From: Ferruginibacter albus
GTDB lineage: Bacteria > Bacteroidota > Bacteroidia > Chitinophagales > Chitinophagaceae
Direction: 5' to 3'
Assembly: GCF_020042285.1 (NCBI RefSeq)
Contig: NZ_CP083388.1
Span: 956,001 to 1,020,000 of the forward strand
Length of the DNA stretch: 64,000 nt
Numbering within the stretch: position 1 is the stretch's first letter; every line of letters begins with the position of its first letter. The notes beneath the pieces were generated by a model. That model was not told where the DNA came from and made no database searches. It saw only the letters and a program-made list of their open reading frames with translations. This document shows, piece by piece, positions 25,674-34,723 of the stretch. Made by a program: the position numbers and the translations under genes.

Positions 25674-26081
25674 ATGAAAAGGATCATTCTGATCATATTA
25701 GCCTTGGTAGGGTTATTGTTTTTGATCAAGGATTGCAACGATACTTCCAGGAAGATCATCAATAATGCTATACAGGATCAAAAGTATATTACTGCTGTCA
25801 TTGATTCAGAATGGGTAACCATCTTTGATAAGCACTCTTACAAATATTCCTTTTATATCGATTCCGTAAAATATACCGGCATTGCCAAAGCCGATCTTGA
25901 TAAAAACAAAGGAGATTCTATTGTTGTTTGTTATTCTGTTAAAAATCCGGCCGCTAATTTTTACTACGATAAAAATGATAAAAGCTATACCTTCTCTTTA
26001 TTTGATGTGTTCGTTGCGCTTATCCTTATTTTGATCATCGTGCTGTATGTAAGAAGATCAAAACAAAAAGCAACGAAATAA
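25674..26081 (+). CDS. Hypothetical membrane protein, DUF3592-like
   Basis: A 135-residue protein with an N-terminal helix (MKRIILIILALVGLLFLI) and a C-terminal helix (FDVFVALILILIIVLYV) around an extracytoplasmic region of about 85 residues. YKYSFYIDSVKYTGIAKADLDKNKGDSIVVCYSVKNPAANF resembles the DUF3592 pattern (beta-strands with V.Y...NP). The open frame extends 19 codons upstream without support. Function unknown. Confidence 0.65.
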   Translation: MKRIILIILALVGLLFLIKDCNDTSRKIINNAIQDQKYITAVIDSEWVTIFDKHSYKYSFYIDSVKYTGIAKADLDKNKGDSIVVCYSVKNPAANFYYDKNDKSYTFSLFDVFVALILILIIVLYVRRSKQKATK

Positions 26082-26089
26082 ATTCGGGA

Positions 26090-27391
26090 TTAATTATTTA
26101 CTTCTCCCACTAAAAAAACACTTCCGCAAACAACGATCAGGTCTTTCTCATTCGCTTTTTGTTTGGCAGCTTTAAGAGCATCGTTTACATTTTCAAAACG
26201 ATCGCCTTGTAAACGATAGATGGCAGCTTTTTGCTGAAGTTCTTCTGCCGGCAATGCCCTTGGAATATGCGAATGTGTAAAATAGTAATTAGCTTCTTTA
26301 GGAAACAATTGTAATACGGCATCTACGTCTTTATCTTTTACAAAACCCATTACAAAATGTAATTGTGCATCTGTATGTTGTAATATATAGTTTGCGCTTT
26401 GCGATACGATCTGGCGTACACCATTCTCATTATGGCCAACATCCAAAATAATAATTGGCTTGTCCTGTATCACTTCCCAGCGTCCATGTAAGCCCGTTAG
26501 TTTTTTTACATTGGCTAACGCAAACTTTTCTGCTTCACTGCTGATTATAAAGCCTTGTTGTAATAATATTTCTTCGGCGCTTAATACGGTTAATAAATTA
26601 TTTACCTGGTAAGCACCTGTAAGATCTAAAGCAAATATTTCTTTATTCCTATTATTACTGTCTTCAACGCTTAATGATAAAAGCTCTAGCTTAAATTGAA
26701 GATCAGAAGTATTGAATTTGTCTTGTGCAAAATAGATGGGGGCTTTTTCTTCTTCCGCTTTTTTTAGAAAAACAGGTTTTGTTTCATCTACATATTCTCC
26801 AATAACAACAGGAATGTTTTTTTTGATGATGCCCGCTTTCTCAAATGCAATTTTTTCAAGCGTATTCCCTAAAATATTGGTATGATCGTAACCAATATTA
26901 GTAATAACAGATAGAATAGGAGTGATAACATTGGTGCTATCCAATCTGCCGCCTAATCCTGTTTCAATAATAGCAATGTCTACTTTCTCCAATGCAAAAT
27001 ATTCAAAAGCCATTGCAACTGTTAACTCAAAAAATGAAGGCTGTATGCTTTCACTGAGAGCTTTTGTTCTTTCAACAAAATCAACAATAAATTCTTTGGA
27101 AATAAATTCACCATTTATTTTAATCCGTTCTCTAAAATCTTTTAAATGTGGCGATGTATATAATCCTGTTTTATATCCAGCCTGTTGCAATATAGCTGCC
27201 AGCATATGACTGGTAGAGCCTTTGCCGTTGGTGCCGGCAATATGAATACTTTTGAACTTATGCTGAGGATTATCTAATGCTTTGCAAATAGCAATGGTAT
27301 TGTGTAAATCTTCTTTATAAGCTGCAGCGCCAATACGACTGAACATTGGCAATTGAGAATAGAGATGATCAAGCGTTTGCTCGTAATTCAT
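26090..27391 (-). CDS. folC: Bifunctional folylpolyglutamate/dihydrofolate synthase
   Basis: A 433-residue Mur-ligase-fold enzyme that adds glutamate to dihydropteroate and to folates. It has YSQLPMFSRIGAAAYK at the start, the ATP P-loop GTNGKGSTSHMLAAIL, the folate loop HLKDFRERIKING, ETGLGGRLDSTNVI, GYDHTNILGNTLEKIAFEKAGIIK with the modified-Lys region, and HGRWEV then DVGHNENG in the C-terminal domain. Length is normal. It is convergent with the 25674 gene and downstream of the TonB-like gene on the same strand. Confidence 0.95.
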   Translation of the reverse strand: MNYEQTLDHLYSQLPMFSRIGAAAYKEDLHNTIAICKALDNPQHKFKSIHIAGTNGKGSTSHMLAAILQQAGYKTGLYTSPHLKDFRERIKINGEFISKEFIVDFVERTKALSESIQPSFFELTVAMAFEYFALEKVDIAIIETGLGGRLDSTNVITPILSVITNIGYDHTNILGNTLEKIAFEKAGIIKKNIPVVIGEYVDETKPVFLKKAEEEKAPIYFAQDKFNTSDLQFKLELLSLSVEDSNNRNKEIFALDLTGAYQVNNLLTVLSAEEILLQQGFIISSEAEKFALANVKKLTGLHGRWEVIQDKPIIILDVGHNENGVRQIVSQSANYILQHTDAQLHFVMGFVKDKDVDAVLQLFPKEANYYFTHSHIPRALPAEELQQKAAIYRLQGDRFENVNDALKAAKQKANEKDLIVVCGSVFLVGEVNN

Positions 27392-27416
27392 TTATCGAAA
27401 TTAAATAAAAGGAAAA

Positions 27417-28259
27417 TTAATTTACTGTGAAATTGAACTGCACCGTTATGGTTGATTCATGATCTGCTTTGTCAAATTGGATCTGGGAAAGCTTTTGAGC
27501 AATTGAAACAGCATATGCTTTATTTCTTGACGATGAATTTTTATCAAAGCCAATAAAAGTTCCTTTACCGGCAGCGGATACTTTAATGATAGCGTTAATG
27601 GTATTTTTAGGAAGATCGTCCTTAAAAGAATAATAACGAATAATTTTTCTATCCCCCTTTATGATTTTTGTGCCTCCTAAAGTTCCGGTTGAAACGCCTG
27701 CATCGCCCTTACTATTTGGATCATTTCCTTGATTACGAAATCCATTATCTTCATTAGCGCCATTACCATTTCCCTTTCCGGGGCCATTATATGGCTGAAT
27801 CAAAGGCTTTTTTGGTTTGAGAGTAGGATTGGGTGTAGGAATAGTACTCTTTGTAGGTTTTTTAACTGCAGGAGAGCTAACTATACTTGTTGAATTCAGT
27901 TTAGTTTTTGCTGCCTTGGTAACAGGTGCTTCATCTTTATTATTACTTTCATCTGCATCTATGTTATCACTTTGGGCAGGTGCATCGGGTGCTGCGGCTG
28001 CTTTCTGTGGCACATCTTCTGTTGCCTGTTGTTGTGAGGGAGACATCTCACCTTTTATCATGGGCTGCTCTTTCCCCCATCCTTCGTTATCATTTCCTAA
28101 ATTAACTTCTATCAGATCTTGTACAGGAGCTACAGGAGGAGGCATTGTTTTCCAGCCAATAATAATAGCAAGCAATAAAAGCACGATGCAGATAATAAGC
28201 GTATAAATAAACGCTTTCCTGTTCTTTTCTACTTCAAATGTTGCTTCTGCGGCTGTCAT
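27417..28259 (-). CDS. TonB-like / Pro-Lys-rich single-span membrane protein
   Basis: A 280-residue protein with one N-terminal membrane helix (about 15-37, TLIICIVLLLLAIIIGW), a long periplasmic region rich in Pro, Ala, Asn and Lys (about 40-185), and a C-terminal domain of about 80 residues (KIIRYYSFKDDLPKNTINAIIKVSAAGKGTFIGFD) shaped like a TonB/TolA-type energy-transducer end. In many Bacteroidota such genes follow exbB/exbD; those are not adjacent here. Its stop lies 25 bp before the start of folC, likely one operon. Confidence 0.7.
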   Translation of the reverse strand: MTAAEATFEVEKNRKAFIYTLIICIVLLLLAIIIGWKTMPPPVAPVQDLIEVNLGNDNEGWGKEQPMIKGEMSPSQQQATEDVPQKAAAAPDAPAQSDNIDADESNNKDEAPVTKAAKTKLNSTSIVSSPAVKKPTKSTIPTPNPTLKPKKPLIQPYNGPGKGNGNGANEDNGFRNQGNDPNSKGDAGVSTGTLGGTKIIKGDRKIIRYYSFKDDLPKNTINAIIKVSAAGKGTFIGFDKNSSSRNKAYAVSIAQKLSQIQFDKADHESTITVQFNFTVN

Positions 28260-28267
28260 GATGTTAA

Positions 28268-28275
28268 CAAAGTTA
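28268..28275 (-). promoter_or_regulatory. -7 box before the TonB-like gene
   Basis: On the minus strand TAACTTTG (TAnnTTTG) ends 8 nt before the ATG at 28259. Confidence 0.45.
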
Positions 28276-28342
28276 TTTTATTAAACGTAAAAGATGCATA
28301 ATCATGCAAAAATCCATTGCTTAGGCAAAAGTTTTAACAAAT

Positions 28343-29002
28343 TTATTTTTGGTATTCACGCTCTCCGAATAACAAGCTCCCTATACGAACCATATTGGTT
28401 CCTTCGTGTAAAGCTTCATGATAATCACTGCTCATGCCCATGCTTAAGATGGTGAATCGTGAATCATGGATCGTCAAAGTATGATAAAGGTTTTTTAAAT
28501 GATGGAACTCTGCTCTTGCTTTGCGCATATCATTAGTGAAGGAAGCCATCCCCATTAATCCTTTTACAGATACATTTTTGAACGCTGGTAATTGCGGAAT
28601 GATCGCTTGCAGTTCATGGTCGCTTAATCCGAATTTGGTTTCTTCTTTGGCGATATAAACCTGCAATAACAAATCAATGATTCTATTCGCTTTTTCGGCT
28701 TGCTTATCTATTTCTTTTAATAAGCTTATGCTATCTATTGCATGTATCAAGTGAATAAAAGGCGCAATAAATTTTACTTTATTACTTTGCAGGTGACCAA
28801 TAAAATGCCAGCGAATGTCTTTAGGCAATTGAGCTTGCTTATCTACCAGTTCCTGAACATAATTTTCTCCAAAGTCTCTGTGACCCAGATCGTACAATGC
28901 TTTGATGTCTTCAACAGGTTTGGTCTTGGAAACGGCTACCAATGTGGCTTTACCTTCCAGCTCTTCTTTTATTTGATTGTATTTTTCTAAGTTGATGCTC
29001 AT
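28343..29002 (-). CDS. YggS/PLPBP family PLP homeostasis protein
   Basis: A 219-residue alanine-racemase-fold protein without catalytic activity that buffers pyridoxal 5'-phosphate. It has LVAVSKTKPVEDI with the PLP lysine, DFGENYVQELVDK, IRWHFIGHLQSNK, VKGLMGMASF and LSMGMSSDYHEALHEGTNMVRIGS for phosphate binding. The segment before LSMGMS (LTIHDSRFTI) is encoded by the GATTCAC-type intergenic repeat, yet family length is kept. The frame is open five codons upstream; MSINLEKYNQIKEEL is the likely start. Confidence 0.94.
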   Translation of the reverse strand: MSINLEKYNQIKEELEGKATLVAVSKTKPVEDIKALYDLGHRDFGENYVQELVDKQAQLPKDIRWHFIGHLQSNKVKFIAPFIHLIHAIDSISLLKEIDKQAEKANRIIDLLLQVYIAKEETKFGLSDHELQAIIPQLPAFKNVSVKGLMGMASFTNDMRKARAEFHHLKNLYHTLTIHDSRFTILSMGMSSDYHEALHEGTNMVRIGSLLFGEREYQK

Positions 29003-29062
29003 TTTTGTGGATGTCAATTCATTGATTATAACTTATTGCACGAATTTTAATTAGTGTAATCG

Positions 29063-30226
29063 CTATTTCAATATCGCCCTGCTAATAACAATTCGCTGCA
29101 CTTCACTTGTGCCTTCATATATCTGTGTAATTTTAGCGTCACGCATTAAACGTTCTACATGGTATTCTTTTACATAACCGTAACCGCCATGAATTTGCAC
29201 CGCTTCAGTAGTAACCCACATAGCAGTTTCTGATGCATATACTTTTGCCATGCTGCTGCTAAGTGCATAATCTTTATGTTGATCTTTTTCCCATGCAGCT
29301 TTTAAGCATAACAAGCGGGAGGCTTCAATTCGGGTAGCCATATCGGACAGTTTGAATTGAATGATCTGGTGATCTTTTATTTCCTTGCCAAATGATCTGC
29401 GCTGTTTGCTGTAAGCAACAGCACGTTCATAAGCGCCGCCTGCAATACCTAGTGCCTGCGATGCAATGCCGATACGCCCTCCGGCCAAGGTCTTCATAGC
29501 AAAGCTAAATCCAAAGCCTTCAGCGCCGATCCTGTTTTCTTTGGGAACTTTTACATCAGTGAAAGATATGCTATGTGTATCGCTACCCCGGATGCCCATC
29601 TTATTTTCTTTAGCACCCACTGTTATACCCGGCCAATTTTTTTCAACGATAAAGGTATTAATACCATGACTGCCTTTTGTTGCATCGGTTTGTGCCATTA
29701 CAAGATATACAGAGGCGCTATTTCCATTAGTTATCCAGTTTTTAACACCGTTCAATAAATAATGATCACCTTTATCTTCGGCAACCGTGTGTTGAGAGGT
29801 AGCATCGCTTCCAGCTTCCGGCTCGCTTAATAGAAAGGCGCCGATATATAGTTCATCGCCTTTTTTCCCTTGCGCTAAAGGAGTAAGATATTTTTGTTTT
29901 TGTTCTTCTGTTCCAAATTCCTGCAAGCCATAACAAACTAAGCTGTTATTAACGCTCATGCATACACTAACACTTGCATCTATCTTGCTTATCTCTTCCA
30001 TTGCCAATACGTAACTGATAGCGTCCATACCACTGCCTCCATACTCAGGTTTTACCATTAAGCCCATAAAACCCAACTCTGCCAGTTTTACAATTTGCTC
30101 TTTAGGAAATTTCTGTAGTTCATCTCTTTCAATTACACCGGGCAAACATTCAGTATTGGCAAAATCCCGGGCAGCTTTTTGGATCATTAAATGTTCTTCT
30201 GAAAGTTGAAACAGCATATCGTTCAA
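29063..30226 (-). CDS. Acyl-CoA dehydrogenase
   Basis: A 387-residue FAD enzyme oxidising acyl-CoA to enoyl-CoA in fatty-acid or branched-chain degradation. Helical N-domain from LSEEHLMIQKAARDFA, FAD-binding AFLLSEPEAGSDA and WITNG, and the C-terminal domain with QALGIAGGAYERAVAYSKQRRSFG. The catalytic Glu is E371 in IYEGTSEVQRIVISR, the short-chain/butyryl position. Length is normal. Specificity within the family (butyryl- or isovaleryl-type) is not resolved. Confidence 0.94.
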   Translation of the reverse strand: MNDMLFQLSEEHLMIQKAARDFANTECLPGVIERDELQKFPKEQIVKLAELGFMGLMVKPEYGGSGMDAISYVLAMEEISKIDASVSVCMSVNNSLVCYGLQEFGTEEQKQKYLTPLAQGKKGDELYIGAFLLSEPEAGSDATSQHTVAEDKGDHYLLNGVKNWITNGNSASVYLVMAQTDATKGSHGINTFIVEKNWPGITVGAKENKMGIRGSDTHSISFTDVKVPKENRIGAEGFGFSFAMKTLAGGRIGIASQALGIAGGAYERAVAYSKQRRSFGKEIKDHQIIQFKLSDMATRIEASRLLCLKAAWEKDQHKDYALSSSMAKVYASETAMWVTTEAVQIHGGYGYVKEYHVERLMRDAKITQIYEGTSEVQRIVISRAILK

Positions 30227-30269
30227 TTTATAAGTAAGTTAAAAAGAATCGGGCAGTAAAGCTAAATTG

Positions 30270-31490
30270 CTAAACAGTTTTTGCTAATCTTTCTATAGTC
30301 AGTCCTTGTACTATAATACTAAACAACACACAAAAATATGTGGCTATTAAAAGCAGGTTCCTGGTTTCGCTGTCAGGTAAAGACAAAACCATTGCTAATG
30401 AAAGTCCTCCGCGTAAGCCACCCCATACGATGATCTTTGCCTCTTTGTTTGTTAGGTTTAATAGACGTGGAAAGATCATGTGAGGAAAGTAAATAATGAT
30501 GATCCTTGAAATTAAAACAATAAATACAGATATGAACCCAATTAAAATATATCTTGTATTAAAGTCTATAACAATGATGATAAAAGCTATTAATATAAAA
30601 AGTACTGCATTGAGTACTACATCTACTAATTCCCAAAATTTATGAAGATACTCCTGGGTCGTATCACTCATAATATGCTGTTTTAAATTGCTCACCATTA
30701 AACCCATAACCACCATTGCCAATGGGCCGGAAGTATGCAGGTAATTGCAAAAAGAATAGCCTGCCATTACAAAAGCAATAGTCAATAATATCTCCGTTTC
30801 GTAATGATCTATCGATCTTAAAAGCAGATTTAAAAAATATCCTATTGCAAATCCCATTATTATCCCGCCAACAGTTTCCTGTAAAAATAATACTCCAAAA
30901 TGCAAAAAACTGAATGTTCCGGTTTGTGCTGTAATTAACAAAGAGACAAAAACAACTACACCAATTCCATCGTTAAACAGGCTTTCCCCAAAAATAATGT
31001 GTTCTGTTTTTGGAGGAATATTGGCTTTGGTTAAAATTCCTAAAACAGCAATAGGATCCGTTGGTGATATTAAAGCTCCGAAAATTAAACAATAGATAAA
31101 GTCTATCGGCACGTTGAACAATTGTGTTACTCCATAAAGACTAACAGCTATTAATAAGGTTGAGAGCAAAATGCCTCCTAATGCAAATATTGTAATTGGC
31201 TTTATTTGTTGTTTTAAACTTTGCCAGTTAGTATGAAATGAGCCGGCAAAGAGCAAAAGCCCTAATAAGGCATTGATAATTATTTTATCGATATGAATGA
31301 AATGGATATAATTTTTAATTCCTGCAATGTTTACGTTACACCATAGTTTAGAACTGATGATTATTGCCGATAAAATTGTTGACAACAAGAATAGACCAAT
31401 GACAAAAGGTAATTTAATGAACCGTTGGTTCAGGTATGCAAAACCAGCTGATAAACAGATCAATAAAGTGAACGTGAAATAGATATTCAT
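30270..31490 (-). CDS. CPA1-family Na+/H+ antiporter (NhaP-like)
   Basis: A 406-residue membrane protein with about 12 helices. The CPA1 ion-site motifs are present: FGALISPTDPIAVLGIL and FGESLFNDGIGVVVFVS with the Asn-Asp pair, then GGLRGGLSLAMVLSLPD near the end. It would exchange Na+ or K+ for protons for pH and salt control. No C-terminal cytoplasmic regulatory domain. It is divergent from the exonuclease gene. Confidence 0.93.
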   Translation of the reverse strand: MNIYFTFTLLICLSAGFAYLNQRFIKLPFVIGLFLLSTILSAIIISSKLWCNVNIAGIKNYIHFIHIDKIIINALLGLLLFAGSFHTNWQSLKQQIKPITIFALGGILLSTLLIAVSLYGVTQLFNVPIDFIYCLIFGALISPTDPIAVLGILTKANIPPKTEHIIFGESLFNDGIGVVVFVSLLITAQTGTFSFLHFGVLFLQETVGGIIMGFAIGYFLNLLLRSIDHYETEILLTIAFVMAGYSFCNYLHTSGPLAMVVMGLMVSNLKQHIMSDTTQEYLHKFWELVDVVLNAVLFILIAFIIIVIDFNTRYILIGFISVFIVLISRIIIIYFPHMIFPRLLNLTNKEAKIIVWGGLRGGLSLAMVLSLPDSETRNLLLIATYFCVLFSIIVQGLTIERLAKTV

Positions 31491-31586
31491 TATGATTTTA
31501 AAATTACTAATTGCAGGCGGGTTTTATCCAAAAGGTTTTTATTTTCTTGCCCGGATTAAGTCAATAAAAATTGCAGGAATATAATT

Positions 31587-31616
31587 TTTGTGCTAACTAA
31601 TTTAGCATTAAATTTG
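31587..31616 (+). promoter_or_regulatory. Promoter of exonuclease/GIY-YIG gene
   Basis: TTTG at 31587-31590, an 18-nt spacer and TAAATTTG at 31609-31616 fit the full Bacteroidota consensus. The box ends 6 nt before the ATG at 31623, which fixes the start and suggests a leaderless mRNA. Confidence 0.65.
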
Positions 31617-31622
31617 TTACCC

Positions 31623-32966
31623 ATGTATGCAATTGTAGATATAGAAACCACAGGAGGCTATGCTTCTGCAAATGGTATTACCGAGATATCTGTTTTTATA
31701 CACGATGGCGAAAAAGTAGTAAAGCATTTTGAAACGCTCATCAACCCACAACAAATAATTCCACGATATATTACTGCACTTACAGGTATTGATAATTCAA
31801 TGACGGATGATGCACCGACATTTGAAGAAATTGCGCCGACACTATATGAATTATTGCAAGACAAGATATTTGTAGCGCACAACGTAAATTTTGATTATTC
31901 ATTCATACGCCATCAATTAAAAGTTTGTGGTTACGATCTGATGATAAGAAAATTATGTACAGTGCGTTTAGGAAGAAAAGTTTTCCCGGGATTACCTTCT
32001 TATAGTTTGGGCAATCTTTGCAGATCATTGAATATTGTAATTGAAAACAGGCATCGGGCCGGGGGAGATGCAAAAGCTACCGTTCAACTGTTTGATCATT
32101 TGTTGGCAAACGGAGCTATAGCGCATATTGAGCAAATGCTTAAAAAAATTTCATCAGAACAGTGGCTGCCTTTGCATTTAGATAAAAATCAAATTTTGCA
32201 ATTGCCCGCTACGCCGGGTGTTTATTATTTCCTGGATAATAAAAATAAAGTTGTTTATGTAGGTAAAGCAATCAACTTACGTAAACGGGTAAGCAGCCAT
32301 TTTACAGTAAATGATGCCGGTAGAAAGCGTCAGAATTTTTTACGCAATGTTCATAAAATATCTCATAAAGAATGTGCGAGCGAATTGGAGGCAATAGTGT
32401 TGGAAAGTGTAGAGATAAAGCGATTATGGCCAAAATATAATAAGAGCCAGAAACAGCCCGTTCAAAAGTTTGGGTTGTATTTGTTTGAAGATAACAAAGG
32501 TTATCTGCGATTGGCAATTGATAAAAAGAAGAAACATCTGCAGGCGCTTTACTCTTTTAATTTACTGCACGAAGGATTAGTGATGCTGATCAAAATGATA
32601 GAAGAGTTTAAGCTGGATAGGAAACTTTGTTTTGTAGATAAAAACCCTTTTACGGAAGAAGAATTAAAATTGTTAGATGCTCCTGTACTGTACAACAAAA
32701 AAATAAAGAAGGCAATAACTGCGTTGAACGAGCAATTGCCAACATTTGCAGTGGTTGATGATGGTATTAATGAGGATGAAAAACTTTGTTTATTAATTGA
32801 ACGCGGAAGTTTCTGGGGAATGGGACATTTACCTGCAGCATCTAAGATTGAAAAGAGCGATGAATTAAAAGCTTTATTAAATCCTTATTCGGACAATGAT
32901 TATATATGCAACAGTATTTATTCTTTTGTGGAATTGAATCCCGATAAAAAAATAGTTTTACAATAG
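31623..32966 (+). CDS. DEDDh exonuclease fused to a UvrC-type GIY-YIG domain
   Basis: A 447-residue two-domain nuclease. The N-terminal DnaQ-like 3'-5' exonuclease (about 1-165) shows VDIETTGG, NITEIS-like ExoI surroundings, HNVNFDYSFI (ExoII) and HRAGGDAKAT (ExoIII His-Asp). A GIY-YIG endonuclease domain follows (about 200-275) with TPGVYYFLDNKNKVVYVGKAINLRKRVSSHF. The remaining 170 residues have no family I know. UvrC's UvrB-binding and RNase-H-like parts are missing, similar to E. coli Cho plus an epsilon domain. Likely a DNA repair role. Confidence 0.9.
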   Translation: MYAIVDIETTGGYASANGITEISVFIHDGEKVVKHFETLINPQQIIPRYITALTGIDNSMTDDAPTFEEIAPTLYELLQDKIFVAHNVNFDYSFIRHQLKVCGYDLMIRKLCTVRLGRKVFPGLPSYSLGNLCRSLNIVIENRHRAGGDAKATVQLFDHLLANGAIAHIEQMLKKISSEQWLPLHLDKNQILQLPATPGVYYFLDNKNKVVYVGKAINLRKRVSSHFTVNDAGRKRQNFLRNVHKISHKECASELEAIVLESVEIKRLWPKYNKSQKQPVQKFGLYLFEDNKGYLRLAIDKKKKHLQALYSFNLLHEGLVMLIKMIEEFKLDRKLCFVDKNPFTEEELKLLDAPVLYNKKIKKAITALNEQLPTFAVVDDGINEDEKLCLLIERGSFWGMGHLPAASKIEKSDELKALLNPYSDNDYICNSIYSFVELNPDKKIVLQ

Positions 32967-32973
32967 TTATAAA

Positions 32974-33005
32974 AAATAAGAACCCGCAATTGCGGGTTCT
33001 TATTT
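32974..33005. terminator. Bidirectional terminator
   Basis: AAATAAGAACCCGCA and its exact reverse complement meet at 32989/32990, giving a perfect hairpin with A/T flanks on both sides. It serves both the exonuclease (+) and the barrel protein (-). Confidence 0.85.
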
Positions 33006-33024
33006 TAAAGTTGTATCGGGTCAA

Positions 33025-33564
33025 TTATTTCTTTTTACCGCCACCGAAGTTTTTAGAAATTCCGAAAGTAGCTCCGCTTCCAAAGCTAAGTCCGAATGTG
33101 CTGCTTTTTGCACCAGAAGCACCTACACTGCTATAACCTAAGCTACCAAAACCGAAGTTAAGAGCTAAGCCATTGTGTACATTTACACCGATTGCAGGCC
33201 AAATTTTAGCACCAAAGCCATTTACTGAATTACCATAACTTGTATAGGTAGCATCAAACTGACCATATACAGAGAAGATATCAGATAAAGGTTTTGCATA
33301 ACGAATGAAAGGTCCAACACCAAATACCGTTGGTTGATCTGTTACAGTTTCAACATTAAAGTTCAAACCTGCAGTCCAATTGTCATTGAACTGGTAACCG
33401 ATACCAGGAGTTAAATTAAAAGATGTTGTACCATCTCCTACAGGAGGAGTAGTGCTTGTAAAGCCTACGTTACCATACAATAAAATGCTTCCTTTTTGTG
33501 CATTAGCAGAGAAAGCAGCGCTCATTAAAATAAGAGACGCAAATAGCAATTTTTTCATTTTCAT
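33025..33564 (-). CDS. Outer membrane beta-barrel protein
   Basis: A 179-residue porin-family barrel of the small 8-strand OmpX/OmpW type. Signal peptide MKKLLFASLILMSAAFSANAQ from Met3; alternating aromatic strands (GSILLYGNVGFTS, WTAGLNFNVETV, SVYGQFDATYTSYG). The C-terminus ends in GGGKKK, not an aromatic residue, which is atypical. Function unknown. Confidence 0.82.
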   Translation of the reverse strand: MKMKKLLFASLILMSAAFSANAQKGSILLYGNVGFTSTTPPVGDGTTSFNLTPGIGYQFNDNWTAGLNFNVETVTDQPTVFGVGPFIRYAKPLSDIFSVYGQFDATYTSYGNSVNGFGAKIWPAIGVNVHNGLALNFGFGSLGYSSVGASGAKSSTFGLSFGSGATFGISKNFGGGKKK

Positions 33565-33580
33565 TTCTTTTAGTTGGGCG

Positions 33581-33588
33581 CAAATTTA
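33581..33588 (-). promoter_or_regulatory. -7 box for the barrel protein
   Basis: On the minus strand TAAATTTG (TAnnTTTG) ends 16 nt before the ATG at 33564. Confidence 0.45.
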
Positions 33589-33669
33589 CGATGCGATGCA
33601 TTTTAAAAAAAATTTTTATTCTAATGAATGGTTAATATAACAGCAACGCATACCTTTTTTTGATAAATG

Positions 33670-34314
33670 TTAAGTAGAAAGATATACTAATGACATAAAG
33701 TCATTTCTGTTGACCATTCTTGCTCCAAGGCTTTCTAAATGCGGAGTATATACCTGACAATCAATTAAACAAACATTTTCTTTTTTTAAATGTTGTACAT
33801 ACCTGATGAACGCAAACTTGCTTGTATTGGGCATTTTACTAAACATGCTTTCACCAAAAAATATTTTTCCTAATCGTATTCCATATAAGCCGCCAACTAA
33901 TTCATTGTTATACCAGGTTTCTGCAGAATGGGCATAGCCTTGTTCATGCAATTTAGTGTATGCGTCAACGATAGGTTTGCTTATCCATGTTCCTTCTTGT
34001 TCTTTTCTTTTAATACTTTGACAGTTGGTAACTACCTGTTTAAAATCTTTATTAATGGTAAAAGAGAAATTATTTTTCTTTAGAACATTCCGCATGCTTT
34101 TACTGATCTTTAATTCATTTGGGAATAAAACAAAACGAGGATCAGGGCACCACCATTGAATGGGCTCATCTTCATTATACCAGGGGAAGATACCGTTCTT
34201 ATAGGCTAATAATAAGCGCTCAATACTCAGATCTCCGCCGATAGCCAGCAAGCCATCTTCTTCTGCAGATGATACGTCGGGAAATTCAAATGAAGTAGGA
34301 GAGAGGATAATCAT
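33670..34314 (-). CDS. aat: Leucyl/phenylalanyl-tRNA-protein transferase
   Basis: A 214-residue enzyme that adds Leu or Phe from tRNA to proteins with N-terminal Lys or Arg, marking them for ClpAP. Motifs: FPDVSSAEEDGLLAIGGDLSIERLLLAYKNGIFPWYNEDEPIQWWCPDPR and SAETWYNNELVGGLYGIRLGKIFFGESMFS. Length is close to the family norm. It is 50 bp downstream of clpS, the adaptor that reads the signal it makes. Confidence 0.96.
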   Translation of the reverse strand: MIILSPTSFEFPDVSSAEEDGLLAIGGDLSIERLLLAYKNGIFPWYNEDEPIQWWCPDPRFVLFPNELKISKSMRNVLKKNNFSFTINKDFKQVVTNCQSIKRKEQEGTWISKPIVDAYTKLHEQGYAHSAETWYNNELVGGLYGIRLGKIFFGESMFSKMPNTSKFAFIRYVQHLKKENVCLIDCQVYTPHLESLGARMVNRNDFMSLVYLST

Positions 34315-34364
34315 TAGTAGAGAAGTTAAATAATCAGCTGTAACTTCTAATGTTACATCAAAAA

Positions 34365-34655
34365 TTAAACAAGCATTTCAACTGTAGCGCCAATACCTCT
34401 TTCGGTAATGGCATCGCACATTGGTTTTAATATATCATAGCTATCTTGTTTAACAGCATATTGACCTTTTGTATGAATGATCATCGCACATTGTTCTGCC
34501 TGGTATTCGTCATGACCACAAATATCCATTAATGTTTCAATTACCCATTCAAACGTGTTCACTTCATCATTCCATACAATCAATGCGCAAGGGTCCTGCG
34601 TAAGCGTATCTGTGATAGCATCTTCCAGCAATTTTATGTGAGGAGCTGTGGGCAT
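34365..34655 (-). CDS. clpS: ATP-dependent Clp protease adaptor ClpS
   Basis: A 96-residue adaptor that brings N-degron substrates to the ClpAP-type protease. ALIVWNDEVNTFEWVIETLMDICGHDEYQAEQCAMIIHTKGQYAV holds the binding pocket (NDEVNT, with Met and His positions in the helix). A TAAATTTG box at 34663-34670 suggests its own promoter, separate from the polysaccharide genes upstream. Confidence 0.95.
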   Translation of the reverse strand: MPTAPHIKLLEDAITDTLTQDPCALIVWNDEVNTFEWVIETLMDICGHDEYQAEQCAMIIHTKGQYAVKQDSYDILKPMCDAITERGIGATVEMLV

Positions 34656-34662
34656 TGTGCCA

Positions 34663-34670
34663 CAAATTTA
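34663..34670 (-). promoter_or_regulatory. -7 box before clpS
   Basis: On the minus strand TAAATTTG ends 7 nt before the clpS ATG at 34655, so clpS-aat may be transcribed on its own with almost no leader. Confidence 0.45.
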
Positions 34671-34723
34671 AAGGAAAAATATCTCACAGAGATAAGGAGT
34701 GTACAGAGAAAATCTGCCACGGA

